Source: Martinezella multihospitum
GTDB lineage: Bacteria; Pseudomonadota; Alphaproteobacteria; Rhizobiales; Rhizobiaceae
Direction: 5' to 3'
DNA: 64,000 nucleotides
Assembly (NCBI RefSeq): GCF_900094585.1
Contig: NZ_FMAG01000001.1
Location: 1,316,530-1,380,529 of the forward strand
Both the position numbers and the translations under genes were made by a program. The notes under the pieces are model-generated. The model made no database searches. It was not told where the DNA came from and saw nothing but the letters and a program-made list of their open reading frames with translations. Below are positions 58,640 to 64,000 of this stretch, in pieces; within the stretch, counting starts at the first letter, position 1; each line of letters opens with the position of its first letter.

Positions 58640-61381
58640 CTATCCGGCAGCCGTTTCGATGATGCAATCAAGCAAGGTTGCCGCCACCGGATCGACACCG
58701 GCCGCTTCGCGCATCAGGCCGAAGGTCGTGGCGACGATACGGCCGGCGCCAACCTTCCTCTCGGCAATGGTTGCACATGGTTTGTGGATCCAGCCCACCA
58801 TAGTGCCTGCATGCACCAGGCCATCGAAATGGATCGGCCGAAAGCCGGTGATGACGCGGTTCGGATTGACGCCGATGAAGGAGAGATCGGTCAGCGGGCC
58901 GCCTGGCATACGCCCGAATTTTCCCGAACGCTTCACCCAGCTGAAGCCGGTGACCCAATTGCCTTTCCAGATGGTGCCGTTGCGTTCGGTGACGCGCATC
59001 TGCGGCATGGATTGCCCGCGATCGCCCCCGGTCGGGTAATTCCAGTTCGGCTGATCGTTGCGCAGATTGCCGAACGGCAGCGGTGCCACATCGGCGAGCG
59101 ACACATAATGGGCGCCGTGCTCCATGGCGTCGATATCGGCCTGGCTGAGGGAGGATGCAACCCGTACATCCGCCTTGCCGGCCTCGACAACAGCATAGCC
59201 AAGCGCAGTCAGATATTGCCCGATCTCAGGCTCGGCCGAGAAGACGGAAAGAGCCGGCTTGGAGCGGCGGTGATAGATGCTGACCTCGAGGCTGTTGCGC
59301 GCAATCTCCCTGCCGCCGGCGCTGATCGTAAACAGGATGCTGATCTGTCTGCCAGCCATGGCCGCTGGAAAGGGCAGAGAAAGCGTCGGCAGATGATGTA
59401 CCGATGTCGCGTTCACAGCCGGGATCGTCATCTTTCCGGCGTCCGTCCCATCGATGCTCCAGCTCAGTTCGGCTACGGGGAGCGCCTTGCCGCCGGTCGA
59501 GATTTCGAGCTCTACGTCGGCGGTATCGCCTGCCCACACAGCGTAATGCTGCATGCGCGGGATGATGACGACATCGGTGTTAATCTCGTGGAAGCGATTG
59601 TGATAGGCGCGTGTATTGCGCTGCATGTCCATCAGGCCATTGGCTTCCCAGTGCAAGTCAGTCAGCTCGGTGATGACATAGCCCTGGATTGAGGCATGGC
59701 GGCGCATCTCTTCGATTTCGAATTTGAGCGCATTGAACTGATGCCACTGCGTGTCCTCGATGAAGGAGCCGAAGGATGGAAAGACCTTATCGAACTGATA
59801 GGTGCGGAAGCGCTGTTCGACGCCATGCGGATAGGTCGCGCCGTCGCTGTCCCACTCCAGGCCATTGATGAACCAGAATGGTTCCTTGCCATCCTTTTTG
59901 AGCTTTTCGGGATGCGGCAGACCCCAGACGCCGAACTCGGAGACGACGAGCGGCTCGTCGCCGCGCCGCTTCGCATCGCCGTTCGGTGAGTAGGACCACT
60001 CAGGCCTCCCTGCGAAAGCCGATACCCAGCCGCTCCATTCGCGTGCCATTTCCGGAACCGAGGCGTAATAGTGATAGTCGTCTATGTCGGAGATGACATG
60101 GAAGTTCGGAATACAGGCGGAATTGTCGACGACCAGCCGTGTCGGGTCCTGCTTCTTCAGCCAATGATAGGCGCCTTCCAACCAGGCTCGCTGATCGGCG
60201 CTTTCGACGAGGCGCGTTCCCCAATCCTCGTTGATGATGGTCCAGATTACGATGGAAGGGTGGTTGCCGTCGCGGCGCAGGATTCCTTCCATCGTATCGA
60301 GCAGGCGCTTCGCCGACTTCTCGGTGAAGGTCTGAATGTTCGGGATTTCCGTCCAGACCAGCAGGCCGAACCGGTCCGCCACATCGTAATAGCGCGGATC
60401 GGGAACCTTGATATGGCAGCGCAGGAGGTTGAGGCCGAGCTCCTTCGACTTGCGCGCCTGGTCCTCCAGGAACTCCAGCGAAGGCGGCGTATAGATGCCC
60501 TCAGGATAATAATCCTGATCCAGTGCACCGCGCATGTAGAAGGGCTGCCCGTTCAGAAAGAACCTTCCATCCCTTGCCTCGAAGGTGCGAAAACCGAAAT
60601 TCTGCTCGGCGGCATCGATAACGTTGCCGCCCTCGGATAGCTCGACAACGGCCCGATAGAGCGCGGGATCGTCGAGCGACCATGTTTCGACATTGGCGAC
60701 TTTGAGTAGAGCCGAACCCCGAGCCTTGTCGTTGAGCGCAAGTTCGCTCGAAGCCGCGACCGCACCGTTGCGATCCAGAAGCGTGATCTTCAAGGCGCCG
60801 GTAAAAGCCGCTGCCAGCTCGACATCGATAGCGACATCGCCCGTTGCGAGATCGGCGCGAATGGCCTGGTGGGTGATATGCGCCTCGCAGCGGCATTCCA
60901 GCCAGACCGATTGCCAGATGCCGCCCAGCATTCCGTACCAGCTCTGCTTGCCGTGCGGGATCTCGTCGAACGGGAAATCCGGGAAGGCCCGGACATCGGC
61001 GCTCGGCAGCGTAACCTTCACATCCAGACGCGACTCGCCGGTAAGTAGACTAGCGGGAATGACGAATTCGAAGGGCAGATAGCCACCTTCATGAGAACCG
61101 AGAGCGTGGCCGTTGACCGCGACTTCGGCGAAATAGTTCACGGCACCGAAATGCACGATGACCTGACGGCCAAGCCACTCCTGCGGCACGGTGATGGCGC
61201 GGGAATAGGTTGCGACGCCAGCCGCAGCCCGTAGATCCGGAAAATGAGCCTGCCAGGGCGCGGGCACGGCAATCGTCGTCCGCGTCTGCCCTTCCAGCTG
61301 AAAATCCCAGGTTCCGTCGAGAGACAGGCGTGCTCGCGGCCCGGAATGAGTATCGGCGAGACGGCGGGAGGCGATGGTCAT
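58640..61381 (-). CDS. Glycoside hydrolase family 2 enzyme
   Basis: This 913-residue cytoplasmic enzyme has the GH2 order: sugar-binding jelly roll (residues 20-170, with LDGTWDFQLEG and YLPFEFVIPA), an immunoglobulin-like domain (about 170-270), and a TIM barrel with acid/base Glu in WTIINEDWG near 385 and the likely nucleophile Glu in LVVSEFGVWG near 482. Domains after about 600 are beta-rich. Members are beta-galactosidases, beta-glucuronidases and beta-mannosidases; the subfamily cannot be decided by eye. There is no signal peptide, so it hydrolyses imported oligosaccharides. It is first in a transcript with a CUT1 importer and divergent from a LacI gene. Confidence 0.9.
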   Translation of the reverse strand: MTIASRRLADTHSGPRARLSLDGTWDFQLEGQTRTTIAVPAPWQAHFPDLRAAAGVATYSRAITVPQEWLGRQVIVHFGAVNYFAEVAVNGHALGSHEGGYLPFEFVIPASLLTGESRLDVKVTLPSADVRAFPDFPFDEIPHGKQSWYGMLGGIWQSVWLECRCEAHITHQAIRADLATGDVAIDVELAAAFTGALKITLLDRNGAVAASSELALNDKARGSALLKVANVETWSLDDPALYRAVVELSEGGNVIDAAEQNFGFRTFEARDGRFFLNGQPFYMRGALDQDYYPEGIYTPPSLEFLEDQARKSKELGLNLLRCHIKVPDPRYYDVADRFGLLVWTEIPNIQTFTEKSAKRLLDTMEGILRRDGNHPSIVIWTIINEDWGTRLVESADQRAWLEGAYHWLKKQDPTRLVVDNSACIPNFHVISDIDDYHYYASVPEMAREWSGWVSAFAGRPEWSYSPNGDAKRRGDEPLVVSEFGVWGLPHPEKLKKDGKEPFWFINGLEWDSDGATYPHGVEQRFRTYQFDKVFPSFGSFIEDTQWHQFNALKFEIEEMRRHASIQGYVITELTDLHWEANGLMDMQRNTRAYHNRFHEINTDVVIIPRMQHYAVWAGDTADVELEISTGGKALPVAELSWSIDGTDAGKMTIPAVNATSVHHLPTLSLPFPAAMAGRQISILFTISAGGREIARNSLEVSIYHRRSKPALSVFSAEPEIGQYLTALGYAVVEAGKADVRVASSLSQADIDAMEHGAHYVSLADVAPLPFGNLRNDQPNWNYPTGGDRGQSMPQMRVTERNGTIWKGNWVTGFSWVKRSGKFGRMPGGPLTDLSFIGVNPNRVITGFRPIHFDGLVHAGTMVGWIHKPCATIAERKVGAGRIVATTFGLMREAAGVDPVAATLLDCIIETAAG

Positions 61382-61415
61382 AGCCGCGAGCTTTCCGGTT
61401 GGATTAAGTCACAAA

Positions 61416-61444
61416 ATAAGTTACAGATAAGTTTCGTAACTTAT
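61416..61444. promoter_or_regulatory. LacI operator candidate at the GH2/LacI divergent promoter
   Basis: ATAAGTTAC (61416-61424) and GTAACTTAT (61436-61444) are perfect 9-base inverted arms. Nested within them, ATAAGTTTCGTAACTTAT (61427-61444) is a compact palindrome with 7-base arms. The stretch therefore holds three AAGTT-type half-sites, followed by a fourth at about 61448, and is strikingly AT-rich. Regulation of GH2 and lacI by the adjacent LacI protein is the simplest reading. Confidence 0.65.
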
Positions 61445-61537
61445 AAACTTAACTTCCGCAAGGGCCGCAGCTTCACATCGTCCGTCAGATTTTCTAACGT
61501 GCGTGCAGACTGCCCTTGAGTCCGAGAAAGAAACTGA

Positions 61538-62563
61538 GTGAACGACAAGACGACGAAACGACCGACCATGTCCGATATCGCCTCGCAGGTCGGCGTTTCG
61601 CATGCGACGGTTTCACTGGTGCTGAACGAGGCGCCCGGCAAGAGGGTTTCAGAGAAAGTGCGCGAGCGCGTGCTCGCTGTCGCCGAGGAACTTGGTTACC
61701 AGAAGACCGTGCCAGCCAATGACCCGATCAGCGGGATCATCGTTCTCCTGATCGACGATCTCATGGCCTCGCAGCATGCTGCGCCACTGATAGAAGGCGT
61801 TCGAAGTGCGGCGGAAGAGCAGGGCCTGGCGGCGCTCACCGTCGTGACCGGCGGACAGGTCGAATTCGCCGAATCCATTCTCGATTATCTCGGACGACGC
61901 CAGATCGTCGGTGTGATCTATGCCACGCTCATCACCCAGCTGGCGCCAGTGCTGCCCTCCAAACTTGGCAACTATCCGGCAGTCCTTCTGAATTGCCACC
62001 AGCAACGGGCCGAGTTCTCTTCGATCATTCCGGGCGATCATGCCGGCGGTTATGCGGCAACGGAAGTCTTGATCAAGGCCGGCCATCGCCGCATCGCCAT
62101 GATCGATGCCGGCAGGCAGCGGCTTGAAGCTGCGCGCGATCGTCTGAGCGGCTATCGCCAGGCGCTGACGACCTACGATATCGCCGTCGATCCGGAACTC
62201 ATCCTTTCGGAAGCCTGGTCGCTCGATCTTGGGCGGGAAAAGATGCTGCAGCTCCTCGATCTGCCGTTGCCGCCGACGGCGGTTTTCTGCTTTTCCGACC
62301 GGGTTGCGATGGGCGCTTATGATGCGATCAGGATGCGTGGGTTGAGGATTCCCGACGACATTTCCGTCATCGGTTTCGACGATGAAAGTCTTGCCCGAAA
62401 AATCCTGCCGCCGCTCACAACATTGAAGCTGCCGCACGAGGATATGGGCCGTTGGGCAGTTACCGAGCTTTTGGAAAAGGTGATGCAGCCGAAGAAGCCG
62501 CCAGTGAGGCTGAAGATGGAATGCCAGCTGATCCTTCGCGCTTCCATCGCGCCGCCGCCTTGA
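61538..62563 (+). CDS. LacI-family transcriptional regulator
   Basis: This 341-residue protein has an N-terminal helix-turn-helix TMSDIASQVGVSHATVSLVLNEAPGKRVSEKVRERVLAVAEELGY and a sugar-binding domain (IIVLLIDDLMASQHAAPLIEGVRSAA; VFCFSDRVAMGAYDAIRMRGLRIPDDISVIGFDD). It is divergent from the GH2 gene with an inverted-repeat array between them, so it is the likely repressor of the GH2 importer operon, relieved by an oligosaccharide or its breakdown product. Confidence 0.9.
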   Translation: MNDKTTKRPTMSDIASQVGVSHATVSLVLNEAPGKRVSEKVRERVLAVAEELGYQKTVPANDPISGIIVLLIDDLMASQHAAPLIEGVRSAAEEQGLAALTVVTGGQVEFAESILDYLGRRQIVGVIYATLITQLAPVLPSKLGNYPAVLLNCHQQRAEFSSIIPGDHAGGYAATEVLIKAGHRRIAMIDAGRQRLEAARDRLSGYRQALTTYDIAVDPELILSEAWSLDLGREKMLQLLDLPLPPTAVFCFSDRVAMGAYDAIRMRGLRIPDDISVIGFDDESLARKILPPLTTLKLPHEDMGRWAVTELLEKVMQPKKPPVRLKMECQLILRASIAPPP

Positions 62564-62633
62564 GTGTGATGAAGGGACAGCCTGTCAATTATAAGAAGCG
62601 CAGCTCGGACACATCCCTTGGGAAAGACGGGCC

Positions 62634-63377
62634 TTAGGAAAGACGGGATACGTCTACGATAATTCGTCCGCGATTGTCGGGATCGACCAGGACTGGCAGC
62701 ATGATTCCCGCTGTGGTGCGCTTGAGGCGGCGTTCGGGACTGCTGAATGACATACGCGTGACTGCATCCCAATCCGGGCCGCCATTCGGGTGAGCCACCC
62801 GGACAGTGATGTCCCATGTCCCGCCCGGCGCGCTGCTTGGCGTCACTTCGGCGGCGGTCAATACTTTTGCAATAGCGGGTTCAAGCCCGACCGCAGCACC
62901 TGCGCCGGCAAGCGCGAGTTCGGTTTGCTGTGCAGTGAGACCATTGAGCAGCTCCGCCGACGTCATCCCATCCGGCGCCTCGCGCCAAACGCGAGGAAAG
63001 GCCGGATGGTCAGTCTCGTCGATCCGCTGCTCGTCCTGTTTCCGGGTGCGCAATCCTGCGGCGAGTTTTTCAGCCGCCTGCTGCCCTGTCGGAACTTTTT
63101 CCCATTCGATCCTGTAATGACTGGGGTCGGCAAGATCCACGACGACCGGAAGCATCATGCCTGGATGAGGCCATTTCAGCTTCGGCACATCGCGGCTGGT
63201 GAAATGGACCGCGGTCGGCGCCACGCGCTCGGCGATGATCACGCCGTCAATGTCGCATTTCGGAAAGAGCGTCACTTCGCCGGCGATGTCGGGCAGCGGC
63301 GAGCACGCCACTACGTTCAGCCAGCCGCTCACCGGATTCGCGATCTCAGTTCGTTTGACTTTGCTGAACAAGCCCAT
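62634..63377 (-). CDS. Two-repeat hypothetical protein
   Basis: This 247-residue protein shows two related segments that each end in a GMMLPVVVDLADPSHYRIEW / GIMLPVLVDPDNRGRIIVDV motif, at about residues 75-95 and 225-245. Each is preceded by beta-rich sequence, and the middle is a helical stretch LNGLTAQQTELALAGAGAAVG. Similar GxxLPVxVDPxxP repeats occur in actinobacterial proteins of unknown function, so gene transfer is possible. No signal peptide. The ATG at 63377 follows AGGTGG. It is convergent with the LacI gene. Confidence 0.6.
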   Translation of the reverse strand: MGLFSKVKRTEIANPVSGWLNVVACSPLPDIAGEVTLFPKCDIDGVIIAERVAPTAVHFTSRDVPKLKWPHPGMMLPVVVDLADPSHYRIEWEKVPTGQQAAEKLAAGLRTRKQDEQRIDETDHPAFPRVWREAPDGMTSAELLNGLTAQQTELALAGAGAAVGLEPAIAKVLTAAEVTPSSAPGGTWDITVRVAHPNGGPDWDAVTRMSFSSPERRLKRTTAGIMLPVLVDPDNRGRIIVDVSRLS

Positions 63378-63808
63378 GTGCGCCACCTGCTCAATGCGCT
63401 ACTGCCACGATGATGTTGATCATGCCGAAGTTGAGTATTCAAGACCTGCCGGCGCGACGGCATGCGTTTTTCCAGACGCAGAAGGTACAGGCAATCATGA
63501 GTCAATTTGGTCTACGATGAGCTTTACGTCGTGTTGCACGAAGGAACTGCTGGATATATCGGTACCTCTCACCCAATGCGAACGGTTGAGTAGAGCGGAA
63601 CAAATTCAGGCGTGTGCCAAAACCCAGGTCTGCTTCCGTATTCCGATAAGCTAGTCCGTGCCAAAGCGGCTTGGTTATCGTTCATTGCGTTGGCGCAATC
63701 AACTGCAGGTCCAGTGGCAGGAAACGATATCGTTACTCGCAGTCGTTGCGAAGCCTGATAAGGTCGTCGCGAGGTTTAAGTCTTTTGAGCCAAACCACGG
63801 AGCCTCCC
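63378..63808. other. Intergenic region, nothing recognised
   Basis: About 430 bases separate the divergent hypothetical and S9 peptidase genes. Promoters for both should lie here. I see no palindrome, repeat or convincing frame. Confidence 0.4.
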
Positions 63809-64000
63809 TTGACCGCCCAAACCCTTATCCCACGCAAACTGCTGTTCGGTAACGCCAGCGCCTTTGGCGGCAGGCTCTCGCCCGATGGACGCTGGCTCAC
63901 CTGGATTGCGCCGTTTGAGGGCGTGCTCAACATCTGGATCGCCCCGACGGGCGAGCCTCAAGCGGGGGAGCCTTTGACACGGACAAGAGGTCGGCCGATT
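63809..64000 (+). CDS. S9 (prolyl oligopeptidase) family peptidase, 5' end only
   Basis: Translation from a TTG at 63809 gives a protein beginning TAQTLIPRKLLFGNASAFGG, then RLSPDGRWLTWIAPFEGVLN and IWIAPTGEPQAGEPLTRTRG, which runs open to the window edge. IPRKxLFGNxSxxxGRLSPDGRWLxWIAPxxGVLNIW is the N-terminal beta-propeller start of S9-family peptidases of the DPP/acylaminoacyl-peptidase type. GGAG lies six bases before the TTG. The catalytic domain is beyond the window. No ATG lies in frame nearby, so the TTG start is well supported. Confidence 0.75.
   Translation, partial: MTAQTLIPRKLLFGNASAFGGRLSPDGRWLTWIAPFEGVLNIWIAPTGEPQAGEPLTRTRGRPI

Overview
The window looks like accessory DNA of a Rhizobium-type alphaproteobacterium. 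The evidence is the high-GC coding style, a second short FtsZ of the rhizobial FtsZ2 type, two copies of a rhizobial intergenic palindromic repeat (RIME-like), and a dense set of ABC importers coupled to catabolic enzymes and local LacI, GntR, AraC, TetR and RpiR-type regulators. I see no rRNA, tRNA, CRISPR array, transposase, phage gene or replication gene. Several gene starts were moved from the longest open frame to the start with the best ribosome site or signal peptide.

Layout. 0-3 kb: small proteins and an AraC regulator. 3-6.3 kb: an M19 dipeptidase, then a cytochrome P450 divergent from a TetR regulator with two tandem palindromic operator candidates between them. 6.5-11.4 kb: an orphan periplasmic binding protein and two SfnB-like flavin enzymes on either side of ftsZ2. 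11.6-20.9 kb: a Liv-type importer split over two divergent transcripts. The minus-strand arm carries the binding protein with a FAD amine oxidase-like enzyme, an aldo/keto reductase, an NTF2-like protein, a TIGR04076 protein, a DUF3830 protein and a FadR-type GntR regulator. The plus-strand arm carries livG, livF, livH and livM. 21-26.6 kb: a CUT1 importer with a NanE-NanK fusion enzyme and a HutC-type GntR regulator, probably for N-acetylmannosamine or a related amino sugar. 26.7-33.2 kb: isolated genes including an L,D-transpeptidase, a secreted polysaccharide lyase, and a class C beta-lactamase-fold hydrolase preceded by a membrane-anchored AraC regulator and an array of direct repeats.

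33.3-46.1 kb holds one tightly packed ten-gene minus-strand operon: CUT1 importer with its own MalK-type ATPase, two TIM-barrel isomerase/epimerases, a Gfo/Idh/MocA dehydrogenase, an alpha/beta hydrolase, a pentulose-phosphate-epimerase-like enzyme and a ROK kinase. A second Gfo/Idh/MocA enzyme and an HSL-type esterase are divergent from it, and a LacI regulator follows. This is the best candidate for an undescribed sugar pathway. 47-55.3 kb is an auxiliary inositol-type module: LacI, RbsACB-like importer, TIM-barrel enzyme, IolG-like dehydrogenase, IolH-like protein, and a stand-alone RpiR-type DNA-binding domain. 55.4-62.6 kb is a CUT1 importer with a large GH2 glycosidase and a LacI regulator. 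The right edge has a two-repeat hypothetical protein and the 5' end of an S9 prolyl oligopeptidase-family gene starting at TTG.

Two patterns cross the clusters. Five of the six binding-protein genes have a stem-loop just after the stop codon, consistent with raised expression of the binding protein over downstream genes. Only one of the three CUT1 importers has its own ATPase gene, so the other two probably share an ATPase encoded at 33.3 kb or elsewhere.
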